Under the pieces are notes generated by a model that had not been told where the DNA came from, did not search any database, and saw nothing but the letters and a program-made list of their open reading frames with translations. The position numbers were made by a program, and so were the translations under genes. A DNA stretch of 8,310 nucleotides from Candidatus Hydrogenedentota bacterium (GTDB taxonomy: Bacteria > Hydrogenedentota > Hydrogenedentia > Hydrogenedentales > CAITNO01): the NCBI GenBank assembly GCA_011046175.1, contig DSBB01000498.1, positions 1 through 8,310 on the forward strand, written 5' to 3'. Every line of letters starts with the position of its first letter. Within the stretch, counting starts at the first letter, position 1. Of the stretch, positions 1 through 7,076 are shown one piece after another.

Positions 1-690
1 GGCATACATTTGGGATTGACCCGCGCGTCGAACTGGGAATCCTTGATATCGGCCGTTCGTCAGCCGCAACGTGTCGGCGTGGCCGGTTCATTGAAATTGG
101 TGGATACAAGCGTGTTGATTGACGGACGCATTGCGGATATATGCGCAAGCGGCTTCATCGAGGGCACATTATTGATTCCCCGTTTTGTGTTGAAAGAACT
201 CCAAAATATCGCGGACTCTTCAGATATTGTGCGGCGGGCGAAAGGGCGGCGCGGCTTGGATATTCTCAAGACGCTTCAGGATGAGAAAACGCCTATCGCC
301 GTGAGCATTATCGAGGATGATCCCGGTAACAGCCGTGAGGTGGATGAAAAACTTATTCTCTTGGCGAAACAGTACGCCGCCAAGGTTCTGACGACTGATT
401 TTAATCTCAATAAGGTTGCGCAGATTGACGGTGTTGTTGTCCTAAATATTAACGATCTCGCCAATGCCCTGAAACCTGCCGTGCTGCCGGATGAACTCAT
501 GGAAGTCAAACTCATCAAGGAAGGCAAAGAGCCCACCCAGGCAGTCGGATATCTTGATGACGGGACGATGGTTGTTGTGGATAATGGACGCGGCTATCTG
601 GGCAAGAATGTGGAAGTGCTTGTTACAAGCGTATTGCAAACATCCGCCGGGCGCATGATATTCACCCGGTTTAACAGTCTCGTGTCGTGA
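1..690 (+). CDS. PIN/TRAM-domain protein, YacL-like (5' partial)
   Basis: The C-terminal part of a PIN-TRAM protein of the YacL type. The frame is open to the left edge, so the start and the N-terminal membrane segments usual in this family probably lie outside. The TTG at 10 is unlikely to be the true start. Counting from the Leu at 10, the PIN nuclease fold spans about residues 28-150 and keeps the acidic set: D32 (VDTSVLIDGRIADI), E63 (FVLKEL), D112 (VDEKLILLA) and D130 (TTDFNLNK). The stretch ADSSDIVRRAKGRRGLDIL is highly typical of the family. A TRAM RNA-binding domain follows at about 162-222 (VGYLDDGTMVVVDNGRGYLG). A nuclease or RNA-related role is inferred from the domains; the physiological substrate is not known to me. 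The TGA stop (688-690) overlaps the GTG start of ispD (GTGA), the same PIN/TRAM-ispD-ispF order seen in many bacteria. Confidence 0.9.
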   Translation, partial: GIHLGLTRASNWESLISAVRQPQRVGVAGSLKLVDTSVLIDGRIADICASGFIEGTLLIPRFVLKELQNIADSSDIVRRAKGRRGLDILKTLQDEKTPIAVSIIEDDPGNSREVDEKLILLAKQYAAKVLTTDFNLNKVAQIDGVVVLNINDLANALKPAVLPDELMEVKLIKEGKEPTQAVGYLDDGTMVVVDNGRGYLGKNVEVLVTSVLQTSAGRMIFTRFNSLVS

Positions 691-1370
691 GCGCCCAGCT
701 GGTTATTCCCGCGGCGGGGATGGGACGGCGCCTCGGGGCGCGCATGCCGAAGGCGCTTGTTAAACTGTGTGGAAGAAATTTGATTGCGCGCGCCCTTGAT
801 CGCTTGCTGGCTGTTGAATTTGATGAGCCGATTATTGTTATTATCCCGCCGGGATATGAAAAAGAATTCACTGAAGCGTTAAGCGACATTCCCGCGGTCG
901 TCAGCCTTGTTGAAGGCGGTGATGAGCGGCAGCATTCTGTGAGAAACGGCTTGGCCGTTCTACGCGACGACACCGATATTGTGGTTATTCATGACGCCGC
1001 AAGGCCATTTCCGCCGGTGCGCGCAGTGTGCATCGCCATTGAGGCCGCCCGTCGGTATGGCGCGGCTACTCTGGCAACGCCCGCAACGGATACCATCTTG
1101 ATAGGGGACGGCGATGGATTCTTGGACTCGACGCCAGAACGGAAGCGGGTGTGGGCGTGTCAGACCCCGCAGGTGTTCCAGACCGATATAATACGCCGCG
1201 CACACGAGCGCGCAAAAAACGGGAAAGGCGGTTTTACGGACGACGCCACGCTCGCGCATGAGGCCGGGTGCCGGGTGAAACTTGTGGACGGCGGCATGAT
1301 AAACATTAAAATCACTACAAAACGCGAGCTGGCTTTCGCCAGTTTTCTACTGGAACAAGGGTTGGTGTGA
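687..1370 (+). CDS. ispD: 2-C-methyl-D-erythritol 4-phosphate cytidylyltransferase (IspD)
   Basis: Cytosolic enzyme of the MEP isoprenoid pathway. It joins 2-C-methyl-D-erythritol 4-phosphate and CTP to give CDP-methylerythritol and pyrophosphate. At 227 residues it has the usual length. The N-terminal nucleotide-binding loop IPAAGMGRRLGARMPKAL supplies R15 and K22, equivalent to E. coli Arg20 and Lys27. The family signature VVIHDAARPF is at 99-108, with D103 and R106. VWACQTPQVF and FTDDATLAHEAG follow, and K208 in MINIKITTKREL matches the C-terminal active-site lysine. The GTG start at 687 overlaps the upstream TGA by 3 bases and puts the nucleotide-binding loop right at the N-terminus, as expected. 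With no room for an independent ribosome binding site in a gap, translation is probably coupled to the upstream gene. The stop TGA (1368-1370) shares its A with the ispF ATG. Confidence 0.97.
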   Translation: MSAQLVIPAAGMGRRLGARMPKALVKLCGRNLIARALDRLLAVEFDEPIIVIIPPGYEKEFTEALSDIPAVVSLVEGGDERQHSVRNGLAVLRDDTDIVVIHDAARPFPPVRAVCIAIEAARRYGAATLATPATDTILIGDGDGFLDSTPERKRVWACQTPQVFQTDIIRRAHERAKNGKGGFTDDATLAHEAGCRVKLVDGGMINIKITTKRELAFASFLLEQGLV

Positions 1371-1846
1371 TGCGTGTCGGCATTGGATATGACATACACA
1401 GACTTGTTGAAGACCGCCCCCTTATCCTTGGCGGCGTGACTATCCCGCATCATAAAGGACTGTTCGCACATTCCGATGGGGACGTGTTGTGTCATGCAAT
1501 AAGCGATGCGTTGCTCGGGGCGGCGGGATTGCCAAACATTGGAGAAATGTTTCCCGACAGCGCCCCGTGTTATAAAGACAGCGACAGCATCGAGTTGCTT
1601 GAGATTGTTGTTGTGCGCTTGAATGACGCAGGCTACGCGCCCCTTCAGGTGGACGCCAACATTATTGCAGAGCAGCCTAAACTGCAACCTCATCTGGCCA
1701 GAATGAGTCAAAATATCGCTGAGCGCCTTGGTATTGCTCCAGATCGTGTTTCCATAAAACCCCGGACGAATGAGGGGTTGGGACCGGAAGGACGCGAAGA
1801 GGCTATCAGCGCCCATGCTGTGGCGCTTATTCAAGAAAAAGCGTGA
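1370..1846 (+). CDS. ispF: 2-C-methyl-D-erythritol 2,4-cyclodiphosphate synthase (IspF)
   Basis: MEP-pathway enzyme that cyclises CDP-methylerythritol 2-phosphate to 2-C-methylerythritol 2,4-cyclodiphosphate with release of CMP; the family is a homotrimer with active sites between subunits. I chose ATG 1370 over the in-frame GTG at 1367 because the family begins M-R-x-G. This gives 158 residues whose numbering matches the E. coli enzyme: metal ligands D8, H10 and H42, the loop H34-S35, and T133, E135 and R142 near the C-terminus. The signature SDGDVLCHAISDALLGA is intact. One oddity is the usual L-G-D-I-G segment, which reads L-P-N-I-G, so position 56 is Asn rather than Asp; by recollection Asp56 contacts the CDP ribose. 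The start overlaps the ispD stop by one base (TGATG), suggesting coupled translation. IspE, which acts between IspD and IspF, is not in the window. Confidence 0.97.
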   Translation: MRVGIGYDIHRLVEDRPLILGGVTIPHHKGLFAHSDGDVLCHAISDALLGAAGLPNIGEMFPDSAPCYKDSDSIELLEIVVVRLNDAGYAPLQVDANIIAEQPKLQPHLARMSQNIAERLGIAPDRVSIKPRTNEGLGPEGREEAISAHAVALIQEKA

Positions 1847-1876
1847 CCAGTCTCGTCACTCCGGGGTTGAAAAATG

Positions 1877-1883
1877 AAAAGGA
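1877..1883 (+). promoter_or_regulatory. Ribosome binding site for the ceramidase-like gene
   Basis: AAAAGGA ends 7 bases before ATG 1891. It decides between two starts: a GTG at 1843 that overlaps the ispF stop would add 16 non-hydrophobic residues ahead of the signal peptide, whereas ATG 1891 begins directly with a normal export signal. Confidence 0.6.
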
Positions 1884-1890
1884 ATCCGCC

Positions 1891-3345
1891 ATGCGTATCT
1901 TCGCCCTGTCTGTCATGCTGATTCTTGTGGTTATGCCTGTTTTTGCGGCGCCTGTGTCCATGAAAGCCGGAGTCGCCAAAGCGGTGATCACCAACAGCCG
2001 GCCGTTGGTCATGGTGAACGGACGGGTGTCTCAGGGCGCGCTTTATGATCTCTACACGCGTGTTCTGGTGTTAAATGACGGTGAAAGCCGTCTGGTTTTT
2101 GTTGCCAATGATCTCAACTGTCTGGATGTGGCAACGCCCATATTGCGCGAGCGCGTGCAGACGGCGCTTGGCATCGAGCCCGAGCGGCTTATCATACTGG
2201 CCACCCATAATCATAACGCGCCCATCCAGATTGTCCCCGACAATTTTGATTACGGACGGCAACTGGCAGACATCATCTTCAACGCAATAGGGGAGGCCAT
2301 TGCCAACGAGCGTGGACCGGCGAAACTGTTGCTTGGTTCCGGGGAAGGCCCCGCTTTGGCGGCCATGGGTTGCGACGTTATTGACCGGGAAGTGCAGGTG
2401 CTTCAGGTAAAAGCGGGTGAAGACGCCGTCGCCATGTTGTTCACCCAGCCCACCCATCCGCTTCAGGCGGCGCGGGACATGGTGGAACCGGGACACCCCG
2501 GTTACGCCGTGATAGAAGTTGAGAGACGTATGCCCGGAGTAATGGCCATGTACGCCACTTCGGCGGGCGGCAACCAGTTTGCCGTCGCTCCAAAAGGATA
2601 CCGCGTAACAGCCGCGCAATCGCGCGAGCAGGGGACTGAATATGCTGAACAACAGCGTGAATTGGCCGCGCGCGCCTTGGGCGGGCAACTGGCCGATGTG
2701 GTCATGGCGATTGCAGCGGGCGACATGCAGAACGTTACAGGACCTATTACGGTTGATCCCATTGAAATTGTGTCGCTGCCTTTGGGCAGGCCGATTTCAC
2801 GGGAGGAAGCGTTGGAACTGGCGAAAAAGTTTCCGGAGAATGTTGGGTTTGTCCCTTATCCCGATGACCATCGCGGCACAAACTGGGTGCGTATGCTGCT
2901 TCGTTATTATGAAAAGGGAATACCCTTTCCAGAACGGACAACGGACATGATATGCACGGACAACACTTATTTGATTCACAAGTCAGACGAAGAGTTATTG
3001 AGCAAATACGACCGTGTCGTTCATCATAAATTCCCCTGCGTATATGAAGAAGTGGTAACTGCGAAAATTGGTCCCATGGCGTTGGTCGTTATGCAGGGTG
3101 AAGTATGCGCGCCCATTGGTATGAGAATAAAGGAAGCCGTCCGCAAAGAAACGCCAATACTGCTTTTTGCCTATGGGTGGGAGCATAACCTGTATATCCC
3201 CACACGTGAAATTGTCGAGAAAAACCTGTACCAAGCGAAAGTTATACAGATACAATACGCGTCGCCCGTTCCCTGGAGCCTTGATGTGGAAGATGAGATG
3301 GTGGATAATGTGTTGCGTCTGATTAAAAGGACAATGACGAAATAA
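1891..3345 (+). CDS. Exported neutral/alkaline ceramidase-like protein
   Basis: A 484-residue protein starting with a Sec-type signal peptide (MRIFALSVMLILVVMPVFA, cleavage probably after FAA), so it should act outside the cytoplasm. The mature part resembles the N-terminal domain of neutral/alkaline non-lysosomal ceramidases. THNHNAP at 105-111 stands for the ceramidase HTHxGP motif (H106, H108). FTQPTHPLQ aligns the second histidine (H189), QGE gives E404, and GWEHNLYIPT gives Y435; together these fit the zinc ligands His, His, Glu and Tyr known from Pseudomonas ceramidase. The ceramidase GDVSPN motif reads GDMQN (277-281), so the nucleophilic Ser is replaced by Q280. A metal-dependent hydrolase of an unknown substrate is therefore more likely than a true ceramidase. 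The gene lies 44 bases after ispF and 20 bases before the aminotransferase, apparently in one transcription unit. The family call is fairly sure; the substrate is not. Confidence 0.8.
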   Translation: MRIFALSVMLILVVMPVFAAPVSMKAGVAKAVITNSRPLVMVNGRVSQGALYDLYTRVLVLNDGESRLVFVANDLNCLDVATPILRERVQTALGIEPERLIILATHNHNAPIQIVPDNFDYGRQLADIIFNAIGEAIANERGPAKLLLGSGEGPALAAMGCDVIDREVQVLQVKAGEDAVAMLFTQPTHPLQAARDMVEPGHPGYAVIEVERRMPGVMAMYATSAGGNQFAVAPKGYRVTAAQSREQGTEYAEQQRELAARALGGQLADVVMAIAAGDMQNVTGPITVDPIEIVSLPLGRPISREEALELAKKFPENVGFVPYPDDHRGTNWVRMLLRYYEKGIPFPERTTDMICTDNTYLIHKSDEELLSKYDRVVHHKFPCVYEEVVTAKIGPMALVVMQGEVCAPIGMRIKEAVRKETPILLFAYGWEHNLYIPTREIVEKNLYQAKVIQIQYASPVPWSLDVEDEMVDNVLRLIKRTMTK

Positions 3346-3365
3346 GGCATGGACGTGACTCCCTC

Positions 3366-4628
3366 ATGAATAAGGAAAAACTGGCCATTAACGGCGGCGC
3401 GCCAGTAACGACAAGGCCGTTTCCCGAGCCGTGGCTTGGCCCCGCCGCAATCGGCGAGGAAGAGGCGCAGGCCGTTGCGGCTGTCGTGCGCAGCGGAAAA
3501 ATATTTCGCTATCTCGCCCCGGAATCCTCACAATGCGCGGCGTTGGAACGTTTATTTCGAGACTTCACCGGCTGTCGTTACACCCTCGCCGTCGGCGGCG
3601 GCACTGCGGCGCTGATTTGCGGTCTGGTCGGTCTTGGCGTCGGAGACGGTGATGAAGTCATTCTGCCGGGGTTTACGTATGTGGCCTCGCCCTCTTCAAT
3701 ACTGATTTGCGGGGCTGTGCCGGTGATTGCTGAAATTGACGAGTCGCTGACCATTGATCCTGTGGATGTGGAACGCAAGATAACTGCCCGCACACGCGCC
3801 ATCATGCCGGTTCACATGCGGGGATTCCCCTGCAATATGGAACGAATCATGGACATTGCCCGTCGCCACAATCTTTTGGTCATCGAGGACTGCGCGCAGG
3901 CGTGCGGCGGCATGTACAAAGGAAAACCTCTGGGTGCTCTGGGTGATGTCGGTTGTTTCAGCTTGCAGCAATACAAGGTCATTACCGCCGGCGAAGGCGG
4001 CCTGGTTGCGACGAACAGCCGGAGGGTTTATGAACGCGCCGCCATTCGACACGATTCCGCCATGTGTTTCTGGGAGCCTGCCAATACGACGACAACGCCC
4101 TTCCCCGGTGAAAACTTCAGGATGAACGAAATGGAAGGCGCTCTCGCGTGCGTGCAGTTCCGCAGGATGGCGGAGATATTGTCTCGTACCCGCGCATTGC
4201 GCCGCCAAATCTATGAGGCGGTGGGGGATTGTCCCGGGATAAAAACATGCCCGTCTACTGACCCCGAAGGCGATTGCGGTATTACGGTCGCTTTGTTGTT
4301 GGACAGTGGCGACAAGGCGCGATTGTTTTGCGAGGCGTTGAAGGCGGAAGGGATACCTGCCGGCAGCGTCTATGACAAGAGCATTCCGGACCGCCACGTT
4401 TATTGCTACTGGGAATATGTGATGGAAAAGAGCTCCCATGACCGCAACGGCCGGCCCTGGAGTTCACCGCTGCATGATCAAACACGCAATTATCATCCGG
4501 ATATGTGCCCGCGTACTCTCGCAATACTTGGACGCACCGTGGTAATATCCCTCTCTCAAACGTATGAAGACTGCCACGCGCGATGGATAGCGGAAGCCAT
4601 ACGCAAGGTGGCGACGGCTCTCGCCTAA
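3366..4628 (+). CDS. DegT/DnrJ/EryC1/StrS family PLP-dependent aminotransferase
   Basis: A complete 420-residue fold-type I PLP enzyme of the DegT/DnrJ/EryC1/StrS family, which usually transfers an amino group to a keto-sugar or keto-cyclitol. The N-terminus KLAINGGAPVTTRPFP is typical of the branch that includes scyllo-inosose and AHBA-synthase-like enzymes. The phosphate-binding region is GGGTAALICGLVGLGVGDGDEVILPGF, written here in parts: GGGTAAL then GDEVILPGFTYVAS. D175 in VIEDCAQACGG should contact the pyridine nitrogen. K204 in SLQQYKVITAGEGG is the expected Schiff-base lysine. ENFRMNEMEGAL is the family's conserved substrate-side segment. No signal peptide is seen, so it is cytoplasmic. 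The ATG at 3366 has only a weak upstream GGA (3351-3353), so it may rely on coupling to the gene 20 bases upstream. With no sugar dehydratase or glycosyltransferase nearby, the substrate cannot be named. Confidence 0.92.
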   Translation: MNKEKLAINGGAPVTTRPFPEPWLGPAAIGEEEAQAVAAVVRSGKIFRYLAPESSQCAALERLFRDFTGCRYTLAVGGGTAALICGLVGLGVGDGDEVILPGFTYVASPSSILICGAVPVIAEIDESLTIDPVDVERKITARTRAIMPVHMRGFPCNMERIMDIARRHNLLVIEDCAQACGGMYKGKPLGALGDVGCFSLQQYKVITAGEGGLVATNSRRVYERAAIRHDSAMCFWEPANTTTTPFPGENFRMNEMEGALACVQFRRMAEILSRTRALRRQIYEAVGDCPGIKTCPSTDPEGDCGITVALLLDSGDKARLFCEALKAEGIPAGSVYDKSIPDRHVYCYWEYVMEKSSHDRNGRPWSSPLHDQTRNYHPDMCPRTLAILGRTVVISLSQTYEDCHARWIAEAIRKVATALA

Positions 4629-4652
4629 GGCGCCTCGGAAACATCAACTAAC

Positions 4653-4667
4653 GCGGGCTTTGCCCGC
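4653..4667 (+). terminator. Small GC-rich hairpin after the aminotransferase gene
   Basis: GCGGGC (4653-4658), loop TTT, GCCCGC (4662-4667): a perfect 6-bp GC stem 24 bases after the stop. The downstream sequence is AACCCAGATTTG, without a run of T, so this is at best a weak or factor-dependent terminator or a transcript-end stabiliser. Confidence 0.35.
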
Positions 4668-4691
4668 AACCCAGATTTGATTATTCTCTTT

Positions 4692-4780
4692 GTATGTTGT
4701 TCACGCTTCAGCGTGCGGGGTTGCGTGTATGACTCAGAGTTTGTGTGCTACTGCCGCACGCTGAAGCGTGAACAACATAC
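4692..4780. repeat. Perfect 27-bp inverted repeat with self-palindromic arms (REP/BIME-like)
   Basis: The left arm (4692-4718) and right arm (4754-4780) are perfect reverse complements over 27 bases, separated by a 35-base spacer. Each arm also holds its own dyad: CACGC-TTCA-GCGTG on the left and CACGC-TGAA-GCGTG on the right. It can therefore fold either as one long hairpin or as two small stem-loops. This paired-palindrome layout is that of REP/BIME elements mobilised by RAYT transposases, though no RAYT gene is in the window. A T-rich tract (TTCTTTTTCTT, 4786-4796) follows closely, so on the + strand the long hairpin could also terminate transcription from the aminotransferase operon. The structure is seen directly; the REP assignment is inference. 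Confidence 0.8.
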
Positions 4781-4858
4781 CCAACTTCTTTTTCTTGATC
4801 GTGGTTTCTGGCCGATAATGTACTACCAAACACAATTGTATGAACAACATGCGGCAAA

Positions 4859-4876
4859 CTGACAAAAAATTGTCAG
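4859..4876. promoter_or_regulatory. Candidate operator dyad CTGACAA-AAAA-TTGTCAG
   Basis: A perfect 7-bp inverted repeat, CTGACAA and TTGTCAG, around AAAA. It ends 37 bases before the start of the secreted protein gene and about 40 bases after a possible -10 box. A short, AT-centred symmetric site in this place fits a dimeric repressor or activator site. As RNA it would be only a modest hairpin, and it lacks a T tract, so I prefer the operator reading. No regulator gene is visible nearby. Confidence 0.4.
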
Positions 4877-4899
4877 CCAACCGGTGTTAAGCGCCTAAC

Positions 4900-4904
4900 A
4901 GGAG
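4900..4904 (+). promoter_or_regulatory. Ribosome binding site for the secreted glycosidase-like gene
   Basis: AGGAG ends 9 bases before ATG 4914. It supports that start, which also places a hydrophobic signal peptide at the very N-terminus. Confidence 0.65.
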
Positions 4905-4913
4905 ATTTCGTTC

Positions 4914-7076
4914 ATGTATGCTGTTGTCATGTTTATAGCCTTGGTGTTGTTTACCTTTTTCCCGTGCGTTGCCGACGATGAACGGGATTTTACCTGTTTC
5001 CAGGCCGCTGCGCCATACAGTCCCGCGTTGGATATCGGATCGGACATGGCGATTGTGTACGGGGTGAACCGTACGTTTTCGGAGCGGGTGGCGGAATGGC
5101 GCAAACAGGGCTACGCCGTGGGCATGATGACCGGTATTTCCTGGGGGGATTACGGCGATTACTACGTGACTGAGGAAGGGTTCAAAAAGGAGGAAGTGCA
5201 GACCACCAAAACAGGACGGCTCTATATGCACGGGCACAGCGAGACAGTGGGATACAATGTGCCTTCGCCCGCCTATGTGCGCTACATCAAGAAAAAAGTG
5301 GAGCCGGCGGTGGATGCCGGGGTGCGCGCCATCTTCCTCGAAGAACCGGAGTATTGGGCGGAAACCGGCTGGAGCGAGGCGTTCAAAGCGGAATGGCAGC
5401 GTTTTTATGGCGAACCCTGGGTCCCGCCGGATTCAAGCGTGGATGCCCAGTACCACGCCGGTAAATTGAAATACAATCTGTATTTTGAAGCGTTGCGCGA
5501 GGTTAAGGAGCACATCAAGGCGCGCGCCGCCGAACAGGGAAAAACAATAGAATGTCATGTGCCAACACACAGCCTTATCAACTACGCCCACTGGCGTATT
5601 GTCAGTCCCATGTCGTCATTGATGGAGTTGCAGGCCATGGACGGGTACATTGCGCAGGTGTGGACGGGCACGTCGCGCACGCCGAATGTGTACCGCGGCG
5701 TGCGTAAGGAGCGCACTTTCGAGACGGCGTTTCTTGAATACGGCCAGATGTTGAGCATGGTGCGCCCCACGGGGCGCAAGGTATGGTTTCTAGCCGACCC
5801 CATAGAAGACAACCCCAATTACAGCTGGAACAACTACAAGTACAATTACGAATGCACCATCATTGCGTCGCTGATGTGGCCGGAGGTAAGCCGCTACGAG
5901 GTGATGCCGTGGCCAAGCCGTATTTTTCAAGGCACATACCCGAAAGTGGATATGGATGCGAGCTCAGGCGAGCGCGAGGGCATTCCGGCGGAGTATGCAA
6001 CACAACTCTTGGCGGTGATTAACGCGCTGAATGACATGAACCAGTCGGAAGTGACGCGCTTAAGCGGCACAGAGGGAATCGGCGTGGTAGTTTCCGATTC
6101 CATGATGTTTCAGCGCGCCGCGCCCCATCCAAGCGACAAAGACTTGGGCTCGTTTTACGGACTTGCGTTGCCGTTGGTAAAGGCGGGCATTCCCGTTGAG
6201 CCGGCACAATTGGAAACCATCACCACACCCGGCGCGTTCGATCATCATAAATTACTGTTGCTTACCTATGAAGGCCAGAAGCCGCTGCGCCCTGATTATC
6301 ACGAAGCGCTGGCGGCCTGGGTGCGCGGCGGCGGTTTGCTCCTGTACGTGGATGACGGTTCCGACCCTTACCACAATGTGCGCGAGTGGTGGAACGAGCA
6401 CGGCGGGAACGACGCCGTCGCAGGGGATGATTTGCTCGAACGCCTCGAGGTTGACGGCGCCCTCACGGATGTGCCGCAATCTGTGGGCGACGGTTTCGTG
6501 ATGATCATCAACGCAAGCCCGCGCAAATTGCAGCAGGAAGAAAACGGCGCAAAGACCATCTGCGACGCAGTTGAAGCAATGCTGACGCGGAAAAAAATTC
6601 CCCTCGAAAAACAACATTATCTGGGCGTGAAGCGAGGCCCTTATCTGGCCGCGTCCGTGCTGGACGAGTCTGTCTCCGACGCGCCGCTGGTAATCGAGGG
6701 AAACTTCATTGACATCTTCGATCCCGTGCTGCCCGTTACGAATAAACGGGTGCTTGCCGAAAACGAGCGCGCCTTGTTGTATGACATGGACTGGCCCAAA
6801 AAGAATGGCGTGACGGCAAAAGTGTTGGCCGCCGCCGCGCGCATTCGCAACGAACAGGTCAAAGACGGCGTATTGTCTTTTACCATGCGCGGCCCGGAAA
6901 ACACCACAGGCCGCGCGCGTATTCTGCTGCCCAACGCGCCGACCGCCGTCAACACCATGCCGGAAATCATGATGGAACAGGACTGGCAAGAATCAAGCGG
7001 CACGCTGTGGTTGTCCTTTCCAAATGGCGCGAAAAAAATAACGGTCACGATAGCTTTTGAGACAGCCGGTTTTTGA
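4914..7076 (+). CDS. Secreted glycosidase-like protein (TIM barrel plus GATase-like domain)
   Basis: A 720-residue protein with a clear Sec signal peptide (MYAVVMFIALVLFTFFPCVA, then DDERDF). The FFPC is not a good lipobox, so a soluble exported protein is more likely than a lipoprotein. Residues about 30-370 look like a TIM-barrel glycosidase of GH42/GH-A character: GMMTGISWGDYGDYYV, then GVRAIFLEEPEYW with E143, E144 and E146 at the end of a predicted strand where an acid/base residue would sit, then many aromatic positions (WNNYKYNYE). Residues about 388-500 (GIGVVVSD ... AWVRGGGLLLYVDDGSDPY) resemble the GATase-like beta-galactosidase trimerisation domain. The last about 70 residues read as a beta-rich domain (LSFTMRGPENTTGRARILLP). 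I do not recognise a named family; sugar-polymer breakdown is an inference. It stands alone, with its own ribosome binding site and terminator. Confidence 0.6.
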   Translation: MYAVVMFIALVLFTFFPCVADDERDFTCFQAAAPYSPALDIGSDMAIVYGVNRTFSERVAEWRKQGYAVGMMTGISWGDYGDYYVTEEGFKKEEVQTTKTGRLYMHGHSETVGYNVPSPAYVRYIKKKVEPAVDAGVRAIFLEEPEYWAETGWSEAFKAEWQRFYGEPWVPPDSSVDAQYHAGKLKYNLYFEALREVKEHIKARAAEQGKTIECHVPTHSLINYAHWRIVSPMSSLMELQAMDGYIAQVWTGTSRTPNVYRGVRKERTFETAFLEYGQMLSMVRPTGRKVWFLADPIEDNPNYSWNNYKYNYECTIIASLMWPEVSRYEVMPWPSRIFQGTYPKVDMDASSGEREGIPAEYATQLLAVINALNDMNQSEVTRLSGTEGIGVVVSDSMMFQRAAPHPSDKDLGSFYGLALPLVKAGIPVEPAQLETITTPGAFDHHKLLLLTYEGQKPLRPDYHEALAAWVRGGGLLLYVDDGSDPYHNVREWWNEHGGNDAVAGDDLLERLEVDGALTDVPQSVGDGFVMIINASPRKLQQEENGAKTICDAVEAMLTRKKIPLEKQHYLGVKRGPYLAASVLDESVSDAPLVIEGNFIDIFDPVLPVTNKRVLAENERALLYDMDWPKKNGVTAKVLAAAARIRNEQVKDGVLSFTMRGPENTTGRARILLPNAPTAVNTMPEIMMEQDWQESSGTLWLSFPNGAKKITVTIAFETAGF

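Larger units (their letters stand above)
4629..4913. other. Structured intergenic region, 285 bases
   Basis: There is no convincing gene here. It holds the GC hairpin, the 27-bp inverted repeat and the TGACA/TGTCA dyad described separately. A GATAAT at 4814-4819 resembles a -10 box, but I find no good -35 at 16-18 bases: TTGATC at 4795-4800 is only 13 bases away. A promoter for the secreted protein gene is likely in this gap but is not pinned down. The ten bases TGAACAACAT from the right repeat arm (4769-4778) recur at 4841-4850, possibly a decayed copy of an arm end. Confidence 0.5.

Noticed and set aside
1160..1834. A 224-codon open frame on the minus strand
   Set aside because: It is antisense to ispD and ispF, both unmistakable in the + frames.
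1843..1859. Hairpin GTGAC-CAGTCTC-GTCAC at the ispF stop, as a possible terminator
   Set aside because: The stem is only 5 bp, there is no T tract, and the close downstream gene suggests read-through.
3696..4439. A 247-codon open frame on the minus strand
   Set aside because: It lies wholly inside the aminotransferase gene, whose K204 and GEGG motifs prove the + frame. The antisense translation shows no recognisable domain and no supporting ribosome binding site.
4677..4862. A 61-codon + strand open frame in the intergenic region
   Set aside because: It runs straight through both arms of the 27-bp inverted repeat, has no clear ribosome binding site, and its composition is explained by the repeat.
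6252..6989. A 245-codon open frame on the minus strand
   Set aside because: It is antisense to the secreted glycosidase-like gene, rich in His, Arg and Gln as expected of a shadow of GC-biased codons, with no domain I recognise.
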